Assembly: GCF_033095865.1 (NCBI RefSeq)
Contig: NZ_AP019365.1
Span: 4,437,501-4,501,500, forward strand
DNA: 64,000 bases
DNA from: Pseudomonas sp. KU43P
Lineage (GTDB): Bacteria; Pseudomonadota; Gammaproteobacteria; Pseudomonadales; Pseudomonadaceae
Direction: 5' to 3'
A model generated the notes under the pieces. That model was not told where the DNA came from, did no database searches, and saw nothing but the letters and a program-made list of their open reading frames with translations. Below, one piece after another: positions 1 to 8,496 of this stretch. A program made the position numbers and the translations under genes. The stretch's first letter is position 1. Each line of letters opens with the position of its first letter.

Positions 1-233
1 CCGATGGTGCTCTTGGCCTGCAGTTGTTTGCGAACCGGGGTCAGGGTGCCTTGAAACGAGTTCCAGGCCATGTCTTGCGGGTCGTTCATCCAGTTGCCGC
101 CAACCGGCTCGACGTAGAAGTTGGCAGTGGGCACGGTGGCGGTGATCAGCACCTGTTTCTCGATCGGATCCTCGGCCATGGCCGGGCCCGCAGCCAGAAC
201 TGCGAAGGGGAGCGCCAGAAGCAATGCTTTCAC
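1..233 (-). CDS. CS1-type fimbrial major subunit, N-terminal part (cut by window edge)
   Basis: Partial gene: 77 codons are visible and the 3' end lies outside the window. It starts with GTG at 233, seven bases after an AAGGAG-type ribosome binding site. The first 21 or so residues form a clear Sec signal peptide ending in PAMA. The mature N-terminus (EDPIEKQVLITATVPT) and the following FYVEPVGGNW stretch resemble major pilins of CS1/alpha-type (chaperone-usher) fimbriae. If so, the chaperone and usher genes should lie beyond the left edge. The family call is from memory of the N-terminal pattern only and could be another secreted beta-sandwich protein. Confidence 0.6.
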   Translation of the reverse strand, partial: MKALLLALPFAVLAAGPAMAEDPIEKQVLITATVPTANFYVEPVGGNWMNDPQDMAWNSFQGTLTPVRKQLQAKSTI

Positions 234-375
234 GAGTGTATCTCCTTGAAACCTGTAGTTAACATCTTCGAATGATTGCCAATCAGGCAAAGCGCCGTTG
301 ACAGGTGGATTATTCGGATTTGTCTGCAGGGGAAATACGGGATCGCTCCGAGCGATCTGTTGAAATTTCCGAAAG

Positions 376-468
376 CCCAATCGCCGGCAAGCCGGCTCCC
401 ACAGAGGTCCCCATTGTTCTCAGGTTCAAGGGCGTACCTGTGGGAGCCGGCTTGCCGGCGATGGGCCC
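376..468. repeat. REP pair (inverted)
   Basis: Two copies of the pseudomonad REP core (TCGCCGGCAAGCCGGCTCC) in opposite orientation, separated by about 30 bases, form a large stem. The pair lies in the gap between the fimbrial gene and the actP terminator. Confidence 0.9.
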
Positions 469-477
469 GCGGAAACG

Positions 478-504
478 ACAACGCCCCGACAGGCGGGGCG
501 TTGT
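478..504 (-). terminator. Terminator of the yjcH-actP operon
   Basis: An 11-bp perfect stem (ACAACGCCCCG at 478-488 with its complement at 494-504) and a 5-base loop lie 21 bases after the actP stop. Only three T residues follow on the minus strand, so the T-tract is weak. Confidence 0.7.
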
Positions 505-525
505 GTTCAAGCTACGGATGCAAGG

Positions 526-2190
526 TTAGTGCGAAACCGCCCCGCTGGCACCGAGGCCAGTCTGCGAACGGACGAACTGCGGGTAGAACAGCGCACGCTC
601 GTCATCGGCCGCCTTGGACTTGTCGGTGACCGAGAAGAACCAGATACCGGCGAAGGCAATGATCATCGAGAACAGTGCCGGGTACTCGTACGGGTAGATG
701 GCCTTCTCATGACCCAGGATCTGCACCCAGATGGTCGGGCCGAGGATCATCAGCGTCACCGCACTGATCAGGCCCAACCAGCCGCCAATCATGGCGCCGC
801 GGGTGGTCAGCTTCTTCCAGTACATCGAAAGCAGCAGCACCGGGAAGTTGCAGCTGGCGGCGATGGAGAACGCCAGGCCGACCATGAAGGCGATGTTCTG
901 CTTCTCGAACAGAATACCCAGGCCGATCGCCAGCACGCCCAGAGCGACGGTGGTGATCTTCGATACGCGAATCTCGTCCTTGTCGTTGGCCTTGCCCTTA
1001 CGCCATACGCTGGCGTACAGGTCATGGGACACCGCCGAGGCACCGGCCAGGGTCAGGCCGGCGACCACCGCCAGGATGGTGGCGAAGGCCACCGCCGAGA
1101 TGAAGCCGAGGAAGATGCTGCCACCCACAGCATCGGCCAGGTGCACCGCTGCCATGTTGTTGCCGCCCAGCAAGGCGCCGGCGGCATCCTTGAAGTCCGG
1201 GTTGGTGCTGACCAGCAGGATCGCGCCGAAGCCGATGATGAAGGTCAGGATGTAGAAGTAGCCGATGAAGCCGGTGGCGTAGAGCACGCTCTTGCGTGCT
1301 TCCTTGGCGTCACTGACGGTGAAGAAGCGCATCAGGATGTGCGGCAGGCCAGCGGTACCGAACATCAACGCCAGGCCCAGGGAGAACGCCGAGATCGGGT
1401 CCTTGACCAGGCCGCCCGGGCTCATGATCGCCTCGCCCTTGGCGTGTACCTTGATCGCCTCGGAGAACAGGGTGTTGAAGTCGAAGCCCACGTGCTTCAT
1501 CACCATCAGTGCCATGAAGCTGGCACCGGAGAGCAGCAGCACGGCCTTGATGATCTGCACCCAGGTGGTGGCCAGCATGCCGCCGAACAGCACGTACAGG
1601 CACATCAGGATGCCCACCAGGATCACCGCGACGTGGTAGTCCAGGCCGAACAGCAGCTCGATGAGCTTGCCGGCACCGACCATCTGCGCGATCAGGTAGA
1701 AGGCCACCACCACCAGCGAGCCGGAGGCCGACAGGGTACGGATTTCCTTTTGCCCGAGGCGGTACGAGGCAACGTCGGCGAAGGTGTACTTGCCCAGGTT
1801 GCGCAGGCGTTCGGCGATCAGGAAGAGGATGATCGGCCAGCCGACCAGGAAGCCGATGGAGTAGATCAGGCCATCGTAACCGGAGGTGAACACCAGCGCG
1901 GAAATCCCCAGGAAAGACGCTGCCGACATGTAGTCGCCGGCAATCGCCAGGCCGTTCTGGAAACCGGTGATCTTGCCGCCGGCCGCGTAGTAGTCGGCCG
2001 CCGACTTGTTGCGCTTGGAGGCCCAGTAGGTGATGCCGAGGGTGAAGGCGACGAAGGCCACGAACATGGCGATCGCGGCGACGTTCAGCGGCTGTTTCTG
2101 CACCTCACCGGTGATGGCATCGGCGGCCCACACGGCGGGTGCGAAAACGCCGCAGGCCAGAACGGCCAGGGCTTTGGCGTGGCGAATCAT
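526..2190 (-). CDS. actP: Cation/acetate symporter ActP
   Basis: 554 aa, the usual length for ActP, a sodium:solute symporter (SSS) family permease that imports acetate and other short monocarboxylates across the inner membrane. It has a signal-like N-terminus (residues 1-22, ending in WAADA) followed by 13 or so hydrophobic segments. The conserved SSS features include [22 protein letters not shown] near residues 64-83. Its ATG overlaps the TGA of yjcH (ATGA), so the two are translationally coupled. The pair normally accompanies acetyl-CoA synthetase, but acs is not in this window. A GC-rich terminator follows at 478-504. Confidence 0.95.
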   Translation of the reverse strand: MIRHAKALAVLACGVFAPAVWAADAITGEVQKQPLNVAAIAMFVAFVAFTLGITYWASKRNKSAADYYAAGGKITGFQNGLAIAGDYMSAASFLGISALVFTSGYDGLIYSIGFLVGWPIILFLIAERLRNLGKYTFADVASYRLGQKEIRTLSASGSLVVVAFYLIAQMVGAGKLIELLFGLDYHVAVILVGILMCLYVLFGGMLATTWVQIIKAVLLLSGASFMALMVMKHVGFDFNTLFSEAIKVHAKGEAIMSPGGLVKDPISAFSLGLALMFGTAGLPHILMRFFTVSDAKEARKSVLYATGFIGYFYILTFIIGFGAILLVSTNPDFKDAAGALLGGNNMAAVHLADAVGGSIFLGFISAVAFATILAVVAGLTLAGASAVSHDLYASVWRKGKANDKDEIRVSKITTVALGVLAIGLGILFEKQNIAFMVGLAFSIAASCNFPVLLLSMYWKKLTTRGAMIGGWLGLISAVTLMILGPTIWVQILGHEKAIYPYEYPALFSMIIAFAGIWFFSVTDKSKAADDERALFYPQFVRSQTGLGASGAVSH

Positions 2191-2498
2191 TGTTGCGCCT
2201 CCTTCAGGATGGCCTTGTTCAGCTCATCGAACTCGCCGTTGGCGCGGCGCACGTAGATGGCGGTCAGGACGAATGCCGAAACGATCAGGCCGACGCCCAG
2301 GGGAATGCCCCAGGTAATCGACGACTCGGGGCTGAGCTTGGCGCCCAGCAGATGAGGACCGTAGGCGATCAGGAGGATGAAGGCGCAGTAGAGGCCGAGC
2401 ATGATCGCCGAGAGCACCCAGGCGAACCGTTCGCGTTTGCTGACCAGCTCCTTGAAGCGGGGGCTGTTTTGAATCGAGAGGTAAATGCTGTCATTCAT
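2187..2498 (-). CDS. yjcH: DUF485 inner-membrane protein YjcH
   Basis: 103 aa with two transmembrane segments (about residues 25-47 and 62-84) and a charged C-terminal tail. This is the DUF485 pattern of E. coli YjcH, which is always found just upstream of actP and probably assists or regulates that permease. The ATG at 2498 is preferred over an upstream in-frame start: it matches the family N-terminus ([10 protein letters not shown]) and follows an AGGA ribosome binding site. Its last four bases overlap actP. Confidence 0.9.
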   Translation of the reverse strand: MNDSIYLSIQNSPRFKELVSKRERFAWVLSAIMLGLYCAFILLIAYGPHLLGAKLSPESSITWGIPLGVGLIVSAFVLTAIYVRRANGEFDELNKAILKEAQQ

Positions 2499-2638
2499 TG
2501 TTTTTGTCCTAGCAGCACAGATAGGGGATGGAACCCACACCGTCACTTTATGCTGCCGTTGGACGCCAACCAGACGACCTTAGTCTTAGATGCAACACTG
2601 TTTTGCAGGATCAGTAACAAAGTAGCGGCCAATGTGGC

Positions 2639-2715
2639 CTTATCGCCGGCAAGCCGGCTCCCACTCAGGTACTCCACTGAACCTGTGTGGGAGCCGGCTT
2701 GCCGGCGATTGGGCT
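2639..2715. repeat. REP pair (inverted)
   Basis: Two opposed REP cores with a 30-base spacer lie just past the betX-like stop codon and upstream of yjcH. The large stem may end or stabilise the betX transcript. Confidence 0.9.
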
Positions 2716-2720
2716 ATCAA

Positions 2721-3569
2721 TTACTTGCCGGTCCACTCCTTGACCCGCTCCGGGTGCTTGGCCACCCAGTCTTTCGCCGCTGCTTCAGGCTTGGCCCCAT
2801 CCTGAATCGCCAGCATCACCTCGCCGATCTCATCCTTGGACTGCCACTGGAACTTCTTCAGGAACTCGGCCACTTCCGGCGCCTTCTTGTCCAGTTCCTT
2901 GCTGCCGATGTTGTTGACCGTTTCCGCCGCGCCATACACCCCTTTCGGGTCATCCAGGAACCTGAGTTTCCACTTGGCGAACATCCAGTGCGGCACCCAG
3001 CCGGTCACGGCAATCGATTGCTGCTTGGGATAGGCACGCTGCAGTTCTGCCGTCATGCCCGCACCGGAGCTTGCCTGCAACTTGTAGCCGGTCAGGTCGT
3101 AATCCTTGATCGCCTGGTCGGTCTTGATCATCACACCCGAGCCTGCATCGATGCCGACGATCTTCTGCTTGAAGCTGTTGTCAGTCTTGAGGTCTTCAAT
3201 GCTTTTTGCCTTGACGTATTCGGGGACGATCAGGCCAATCTTGGCGTCCTTGAAGTTGGGACCATAGTCGACCACCTTGTCCTTGTTCTTGGCCCAGTAC
3301 TCACCGTGGGTGACCGGCAGCCACGCCGAAAGCATGGCATCGAGCTTGCCGGTGGCCACGCCCTGCCACATGATCCCTGCGGCAACCGCCTGCAGCTTCA
3401 CGTCGTAGCCGAGCTTCTGCTTGATCACTTCGGCGGCCACGTTGGTGGTCGCCACACTGTCGGCCCAACCATCCACGTAGCCGATGCTTACCTCTTTAGC
3501 CATTGCCTGCGCAGCACTCATGGCCAATACCAGAGCGGTACCCACTCCCAGGAAACGTCGCATCTTCAT
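2721..3569 (-). CDS. betX: Glycine betaine-type ABC substrate-binding protein (orphan, BetX-like)
   Basis: 282 aa periplasmic binding protein of the OpuAC/ProX family. A Sec signal peptide of about 25 residues ends in AMA before KEVSIGYVDGWADSVATT. Family features include the VDGWADS segment, the W-Q-G-V substrate loop (MWQGVATGKLDAMLSAWLPV) and VTGWVPHWMF, which supply the aromatic cage for quaternary ammonium groups. No permease or ATPase gene is adjacent, so it must dock to a transporter encoded elsewhere. As I recall, P. aeruginosa has such an orphan, BetX, next to actP-yjcH. The start at 3569 has a GAGGGG site upstream. An in-frame TTG at 3572 is less likely. Confidence 0.85.
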   Translation of the reverse strand: MKMRRFLGVGTALVLAMSAAQAMAKEVSIGYVDGWADSVATTNVAAEVIKQKLGYDVKLQAVAAGIMWQGVATGKLDAMLSAWLPVTHGEYWAKNKDKVVDYGPNFKDAKIGLIVPEYVKAKSIEDLKTDNSFKQKIVGIDAGSGVMIKTDQAIKDYDLTGYKLQASSGAGMTAELQRAYPKQQSIAVTGWVPHWMFAKWKLRFLDDPKGVYGAAETVNNIGSKELDKKAPEVAEFLKKFQWQSKDEIGEVMLAIQDGAKPEAAAKDWVAKHPERVKEWTGK

Positions 3570-3778
3570 CAAAGCATCCCCTCGTCAGGTCTTGGAGATT
3601 GCATCATGTGCCTGCAACCACTGTCGACCTGCTCCATCTGCGACCTGTACCCGAACCCATTGCGACAGCACTGTGCCATTAGCGGCAATGGCCCCTGCAG
3701 TTCTGCGCGATCCTTGCATGCCAAAGGTTTGGCGCCGGGCTACTATCTATCGTTTTGTGCCTGACGACGGACCGCCCG

Positions 3779-5332
3779 ATGCCCAACCCTGCTCGCCTGC
3801 TGTTGCCGCTCTACCTGCTCGCCTGCCTGTTAGCCCTGCTTGGGCTCGGCGCGCTCTGGTATGGGCTGGGCAAGCCGCTGCAACTTCCCGATGCCGCCAG
3901 CCCCACGCACAAGTTGCAGTGCGCGTCGTACACCCCGTTCGACAAGGACCAGTCACCCTACGACCAGCCCTTCCGCCTGCGCCCGGCCCGCATGGATGCT
4001 GACCTGGCACTGCTGGCCGAGCGATTTCAGTGCATCCGCACCTATTCCATGACCGGCCTTGAAGCAATCCCGGCGCTGGCGCGCAAGCACGGCCTGAAGG
4101 TGATGCTCGGAGCCTGGGTGAACGCCAACCCGGTCGATACCGACAAGGAAGTGCAGTTGCTGATCGACGCTGCCAACGCCAACCCGGACGTGGTCAGCGC
4201 GGTGATCGTCGGCAACGAGGCGTTGCTGCGCAAGGAAGTCACCGGCGAGCGCCTGGCCGCGCTGATCGACCGGGTCAAGCGCCAGGTCAAGGTGCCGGTC
4301 ACCTACGCCGATGTCTGGGAGTTCTGGCTGCAACATCCGCAGGTGGCGCCAGCGGTGGACTTCCTGACCATTCACCTGCTGCCCTATTGGGAAGACGACC
4401 CGCGCGGCATCGAAGATGCCCTGGCCCATGTCGCCGACGTGCACCAGGTGTTCGCCAACCGTTTCGCGCCCAAGGACATCTTCATCGGCGAAACCGGCTG
4501 GCCCAGCGAAGGCCGCCAGCGCGAAACCGCCCTGCCCAGCCGGGCCAACGAGGCGCGTTTCGTGCGCGGTTTCGTCGCCATGGCCGAGGCCAATGGCTGG
4601 CACTACAACCTGATCGAAGCCTTCGACCAGCCCTGGAAGCGCGCCAACGAAGGCGCGGTGGGCGGTTATTGGGGGCTGTACGATGCCGACCGACAAGACA
4701 AGGGCGTGCTCGAAGGCCCGGTGAGCAACCTGCACCTGTGGCCGCAGTGGTTGCTGGCCGGCGTGGTGCTGATGGCGGCCATGCTGGTGTTCGCCGGGCG
4801 CCCCGCCACCGCCGCCGGCGCCTTGCTGCTGCCGCTGCTGGTAGCGTTCGGTGCGGGTTGCCTGGGGTTATGGGGCGAGCTGATGCGCACCCATGCGCGG
4901 TTTGCCGGGGAATGGCTGTGGGCGGTGTTGCTGGCGGGGCTCAACCTGCTGGTGCTGGCCCACGCGGTGCTGGCACTGGGGCGCAGGGCCGGCTGGCGTG
5001 AGCGGGTATTCGCCTGGTTCGAGGCGCGGGCGGGGTGGTTGTTGCTGGCGGCAGGGTTTGCTGCGGCGGTGAGCATGCTGGCGATGGTATTCGACCCGCG
5101 GTATCGCAGCTTCCCGACGGCGGCGCTGGCCTTGCCGGCGGTGGTGTACCTGCTGCGACCGGTGGCGGCGGCGCGGGCTGAGGTGGCGTTGCTGGCATTT
5201 ATCGTCGGGGCTGGGGTAATGCCGCAGCTTTACCGTGAAGGGCTGGGGAACCAGCAAGCTTGGGGCTGGGCGGTGGTTAGTGTGCTGATGACAGCCGCCT
5301 TGTGGCGCAGTTTGCGACTGCGCAGGGCTTAA
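3779..5332 (+). CDS. Membrane-anchored GH17 beta-1,3-glucan hydrolase/transglucosylase
   Basis: 517 aa. An N-terminal membrane anchor (residues 5-32) is followed by a glycoside hydrolase family 17 domain (about 45-310). The expected acid/base Glu lies in VGNEALLR (about E147) and the nucleophile Glu in IGETGWPS (about E238). Seven or so hydrophobic segments fill residues 320-510. Proteobacterial members of this type are known as non-Leloir beta-glucosyltransferases that remodel beta-1,3 or beta-1,6 glucans, possibly periplasmic glucans. ATG 3779 is preferred over TTG 3755, which has no ribosome binding site. The last nine codons belong to the first unit of the 90-bp repeat array that follows. 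Confidence 0.85.
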   Translation: MPNPARLLLPLYLLACLLALLGLGALWYGLGKPLQLPDAASPTHKLQCASYTPFDKDQSPYDQPFRLRPARMDADLALLAERFQCIRTYSMTGLEAIPALARKHGLKVMLGAWVNANPVDTDKEVQLLIDAANANPDVVSAVIVGNEALLRKEVTGERLAALIDRVKRQVKVPVTYADVWEFWLQHPQVAPAVDFLTIHLLPYWEDDPRGIEDALAHVADVHQVFANRFAPKDIFIGETGWPSEGRQRETALPSRANEARFVRGFVAMAEANGWHYNLIEAFDQPWKRANEGAVGGYWGLYDADRQDKGVLEGPVSNLHLWPQWLLAGVVLMAAMLVFAGRPATAAGALLLPLLVAFGAGCLGLWGELMRTHARFAGEWLWAVLLAGLNLLVLAHAVLALGRRAGWRERVFAWFEARAGWLLLAAGFAAAVSMLAMVFDPRYRSFPTAALALPAVVYLLRPVAAARAEVALLAFIVGAGVMPQLYREGLGNQQAWGWAVVSVLMTAALWRSLRLRRA

Positions 5333-5710
5333 CCTCGCAGGCGAGGACTGCGTCCTCGATCGCCGGCAAGCCGGCTCCTACAGGGTATGCGGGGGCGCAG
5401 CTTGCGCCTGCGCAGGGCTTGATCTCGCAGGCGAGGACTGCGTCCTCGATCGCCGGCAAGCCGGCTCCAACGGGGTATGCGGGGGCGCAGTTTGCGCCTG
5501 CGCAGGGCTTGATCTTGCAGGCGAGGACTGCGTCCTCGATCGCCGGCAAGCCAACTCCTACAGGGTATGCGGGGGCGCAGTTTGCGCCTTCGCAGGGCTT
5601 GATCTTACAGGCGAGGACTGCGTCCTCGATCGCCGGCAAGCCGGCTCCTACGGGGTATGAGGGGGCGCAACTCAGATTCCTGTGGGAGCCGGCTTGCCGG
5701 CGATTGGGCT
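5305..5710. repeat. 90-bp tandem REP array that includes the 3' end of the GH17 gene
   Basis: Four units with an exact 90-bp period start at 5305, 5395, 5485 and 5575, followed by a partial unit and one inverted REP (about 5680-5710). Each unit holds a copy of the GH17 gene's terminal codons (GCGCAG..TGCG..TGCGCAGGGCTT), a small perfect hairpin (CGAGGAC-TGC-GTCCTCG) and one REP core, all in the same orientation. Only the first unit is joined to the gene. Units differ by a few point changes; unit 3 has CCAACTCC in place of CCGGCTCC. Because 90 is a multiple of three, open frames run through the array on both strands, but they look like repeat artefacts. Confidence 0.9.
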
Positions 5711-5725
5711 GCACAGCAGCCCCTG

Positions 5726-6094
5726 TCAGCAACCACGCGGTTGCCGCACCAAACGCAACCCCGCCAGCACCACCGCAAATACCGCAATACTGGCGGTATA
5801 AAGCACCAGCGCCGGCACGCTGAACACCAGCCCCAGCACCGCGAGCCACCACCCCGCTCGCCCGGCAACCACCTGCGCGACCAAGGCCGACCCCAACCCA
5901 GCCCAGGCCAGCACCTGGAAGTGAATGCCCAACCCGAGCACCGAACGCACTTGGCATTGCCAATACTCACCCGGCACCGTACACAGCCCGACCCACCGGG
6001 CATCTTCCATCAACCCATAGCGCACGCCATAACTGGCAGCGAGCCAAAGCGCCAGAAACAACAGCAGCAACGCGGCCGGCAGCGAACGAGACAT
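5726..6094 (-). CDS. Small inner-membrane protein of unknown function
   Basis: 122 aa with about four hydrophobic segments (residues 5-24, 50-72, 80-100 and 100-115). A short extracytoplasmic stretch (EDARWVGLCTVPGEYWQCQVR) contains two Cys residues. I do not recognise a named family. The ATG at 6094 follows a GGGAGAA-like site. It lies between the REP array and the divergent hydrolase-mlaA pair, with no co-directional neighbour nearby. Reality is supported by the strong hydrophobic periodicity and by the lack of a better frame opposite. Confidence 0.65.
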   Translation of the reverse strand: MSRSLPAALLLLFLALWLAASYGVRYGLMEDARWVGLCTVPGEYWQCQVRSVLGLGIHFQVLAWAGLGSALVAQVVAGRAGWWLAVLGLVFSVPALVLYTASIAVFAVVLAGLRLVRQPRGC

Positions 6095-6283
6095 CCAGTT
6101 CTCCCATTGCGGTCATCGAAAACAGGCATCATCGCCCAAGGCCTGAAGTAAGGCAAAATCGCCGCCGTGCAGCTATGTTGCAAATAACAAGCACACCAAA
6201 GGCCAGCACACCTGGCAACTTTGATGGCACACCCGTGGTCCTAGCCTGCGTATTGCACGACCTTGTTCCTTCTGGGGGATTAC

Positions 6284-7582
6284 ATGCTTCGATCTTGGCG
6301 CCTTGCCGCCCTTCTTGGCGGCCTGTTAATGGCTGCAACCGCATCGGCGCGGGACATCGATGCCGCAAGCTACGGCTTCCCCTTGACCAACCCGTTCGAG
6401 GCGACCATCGCTACCACGCCGCCCGACCAGCGCCCGACGCTGCCCAGCGACGATGAAATCGACCAGTCCGACTACAGCCTCAATCTGCGCCCGGAGCGTG
6501 AGTTCACCCTGCCCGACAACTTCTGGTCGGTGAAAAAACTCAAGTACCGCCTGGCCCGCCAGGACCACGAGGCGCCGCTGATCTTCCTCATCGCCGGCAC
6601 CGGCGCACCCTATTCCAGCAGCATCAACGAATACCTGAAAAAGCTCTTCTACCAGGCCGGCTTCCACGTGGTGCAGCTGTCGTCACCGACCAGCTGGGAC
6701 TTCATGAGCGCCGCCTCGCGTTTCGCCACCCCAGGGGTGAGCAAGGAAGACGCCGAAGACATGTACCGAGTGATGCAGGCCGTGCGTGCCCAGCACCCGC
6801 GCCTGCCGATCAGCGAGTTCTACCTCACCGGCTACAGCCTCGGCGCGCTGGATGCAGCGTTCGTCAGCCACCTGGACGAAACCCGCCGCAGCTTCAACTT
6901 CAAGCGTGTGCTGCTGCTCAACCCGCCGGTCAACCTGTACACCTCGATCAACAATCTCGACAAGCTGGTGCAGACCCAGGTCAAGGGCATCGACCGCAGC
7001 ACCACCTTCTACGAGCTGATGCTCGACAAACTCACCCGCTACTTCCAGGACAAGGGCTACATCGACCTCAACGACGCCCTGCTGTACGACTTCCAGCAGT
7101 CGCGCCAGCACTTGTCCAATGAACAGATGGCCATGCTCATCGGCACTTCGTTCCGCTTCTCGGCGGCCGATATCGCCTTCACCTCCGACCTGATCAACCG
7201 ACGCGGCCTGATCATTCCGCCGAAGTTTCCGATCACCGAAGGCAGTAGCCTGACACCGTTCTTCAAGCGTGCCCTGCAGTGCGACTTCGACTGCTACATG
7301 ACCGAGCAAGTGATCCCGATGTGGCGCGCGCGCACCGACGGCAACAGCATCCTGCAACTGGTCAACCAGGTGAGCCTCTACGCGCTGGAAGACTACCTGC
7401 GCAACAGCCCGAAGATCGCGGTGATGCACAACGCCGATGACGTCATCCTCGGCCCCGGCGATATCGGCTTCCTGCGCAAGGTGTTCGGCGATCGCCTGAC
7501 CCTCTACCCCCATGGCGGCCATTGCGGCAACCTCAACTATCGCGTCAACAGCGACGCCATGCTGGAGTTCTTCCGTGGTTAA
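6284..7582 (+). CDS. Predicted secreted alpha/beta-hydrolase next to mlaA
   Basis: 432 aa. A Sec signal peptide (residues 1-22, ending in ASA) precedes an alpha/beta-hydrolase fold. The oxyanion-side strand is IFLIAGTGAPYSS and the nucleophile elbow is GYSLGA (about Ser185). Late segments (NADDVILG and HGGHCGNL) offer the acid and His. Older annotations of relatives as a protein kinase do not fit the sequence. The gene overlaps mlaA by eight bases, so the two are translationally coupled. A periplasmic lipid- or ester-processing role is likely but unproven. ATG 6284 has a GGGGGA site. Confidence 0.75.
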   Translation: MLRSWRLAALLGGLLMAATASARDIDAASYGFPLTNPFEATIATTPPDQRPTLPSDDEIDQSDYSLNLRPEREFTLPDNFWSVKKLKYRLARQDHEAPLIFLIAGTGAPYSSSINEYLKKLFYQAGFHVVQLSSPTSWDFMSAASRFATPGVSKEDAEDMYRVMQAVRAQHPRLPISEFYLTGYSLGALDAAFVSHLDETRRSFNFKRVLLLNPPVNLYTSINNLDKLVQTQVKGIDRSTTFYELMLDKLTRYFQDKGYIDLNDALLYDFQQSRQHLSNEQMAMLIGTSFRFSAADIAFTSDLINRRGLIIPPKFPITEGSSLTPFFKRALQCDFDCYMTEQVIPMWRARTDGNSILQLVNQVSLYALEDYLRNSPKIAVMHNADDVILGPGDIGFLRKVFGDRLTLYPHGGHCGNLNYRVNSDAMLEFFRG

Positions 7583-8399
7583 CAAATACTTCCTCGCCAC
7601 CGCCCTGCTGGTTGCCGGCAATGCCATGGCCGCGGAAACCGCGCCACGCGCCAGTGTGATCGAAGCCGACCCACAAGTGACCGCGCAGCCCCTGGCACCG
7701 GAGGCCGATGGCTTCATCGACCCGCTGCGCGAACTGAAATTCAACCCCGGGCTCGACCAGCGCGAGTTCGAGCGCTCGACCCTGGAAGCCTTGAACGTGT
7801 ATGACCCACTGGAGTCGATGAACCGGCGGATCTACCATTTCAACTACCGCCTCGACCAGTGGGTGCTGCTGCCGCTGGTAAGTGGCTATCAGTACGTCAC
7901 CCCAAGCTTCGTGCGCACAGGCGTGAGCAACTTCTTCAACAACCTGGGCGACGTGCCGAACCTGTTCAACAGCGTGCTTCAGCTCAAGGCCAAGCGCTCG
8001 GCGGAAATCACCGCACGGCTGATGTTCAACACCATCATCGGTGTGGGCGGCTTGTGGGATCCGGCGACCAAGATGGGCCTGCCGCGCCAGAGCGAAGACT
8101 TTGGCCAGACGCTTGGCTTCTATGGCGTGCCGGAAGGGCCATACATCATGCTGCCGGTGTTGGGGCCGTCGAACCTGCGCGACACCACCGGGGTGGTGGT
8201 GGATTATGCCGGGGAGCAGGCGGTCAACTTCCTCAACGTGGCAGAGGTCAGTACCGATCACCCCGAGATCTTCCTGCTGCGGGCGGTGGACAAGCGCTAT
8301 ACCACCAAATTCCGCTATGGCCAGCTCAACTCGCCGTTCGAGTATGAGAAGGTGCGGTATGTGTATACCCAGGCGCGCAAGTTGCAGATTGCGGAGTGA
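7575..8399 (+). CDS. mlaA: MlaA/VacJ family outer-membrane lipid-asymmetry protein
   Basis: 274 aa. MlaA removes mislocalised phospholipids from the outer leaflet of the outer membrane and passes them to MlaC. The signature region (DPLESMNRRIYHFNYRLDQ) begins near residue 75, followed by the YQYVTPSFVRTGVSNFFNNL and FGQTLGFYGVPEGPYIMLP blocks, all typical. The GTG start at 7575 has a GGAG site inside the upstream gene and gives a Sec signal peptide ending in NAMA. No lipobox Cys is visible after the signal, whereas the classical E. coli protein is a lipoprotein. Other mla genes are not in the window. Confidence 0.9.
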   Translation: MVNKYFLATALLVAGNAMAAETAPRASVIEADPQVTAQPLAPEADGFIDPLRELKFNPGLDQREFERSTLEALNVYDPLESMNRRIYHFNYRLDQWVLLPLVSGYQYVTPSFVRTGVSNFFNNLGDVPNLFNSVLQLKAKRSAEITARLMFNTIIGVGGLWDPATKMGLPRQSEDFGQTLGFYGVPEGPYIMLPVLGPSNLRDTTGVVVDYAGEQAVNFLNVAEVSTDHPEIFLLRAVDKRYTTKFRYGQLNSPFEYEKVRYVYTQARKLQIAE

Positions 8400-8410
8400 T
8401 GGCTGGCGGC

Positions 8411-8438
8411 CCTATCGCCGGCAAGCCGGCTTCCACAG
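8411..8438 (+). repeat. Single REP element
   Basis: One REP core (TATCGCCGGCAAGCCGGCTTCC) without a clear inverted partner lies just after mlaA, in the convergent gap to the patatin gene. Confidence 0.8.
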
Positions 8439-8496
8439 GTACTGCATCGGATTCAAGTTCGACGACTTGTCAGCGATGGGGCCAGCCTGAACATCC

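Noticed and set aside
529..2256. 575-codon open frame antisense to actP
   Set aside because: Shadow frame; ActP on the opposite strand is unmistakable.
5305..5710. Regularly spaced repeats suggesting a CRISPR array
   Set aside because: The units are nearly identical along their whole 90 bases, so there are no unique spacers. The content is REP core plus gene-end sequence, and no cas genes are present.
5277..5963. Open frames of 170-230 codons on both strands with a 30-residue repeat (GKPAPTGYAGAQ type)
   Set aside because: They arise because the 90-bp period is a multiple of three. They have no ribosome binding site, start inside other features and run through REP stems.
6284..7582. Serine/threonine protein kinase (a label used for related genes)
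   Set aside because: No kinase motifs are present. The protein has a signal peptide and a GYSLGA nucleophile elbow typical of alpha/beta-hydrolases.
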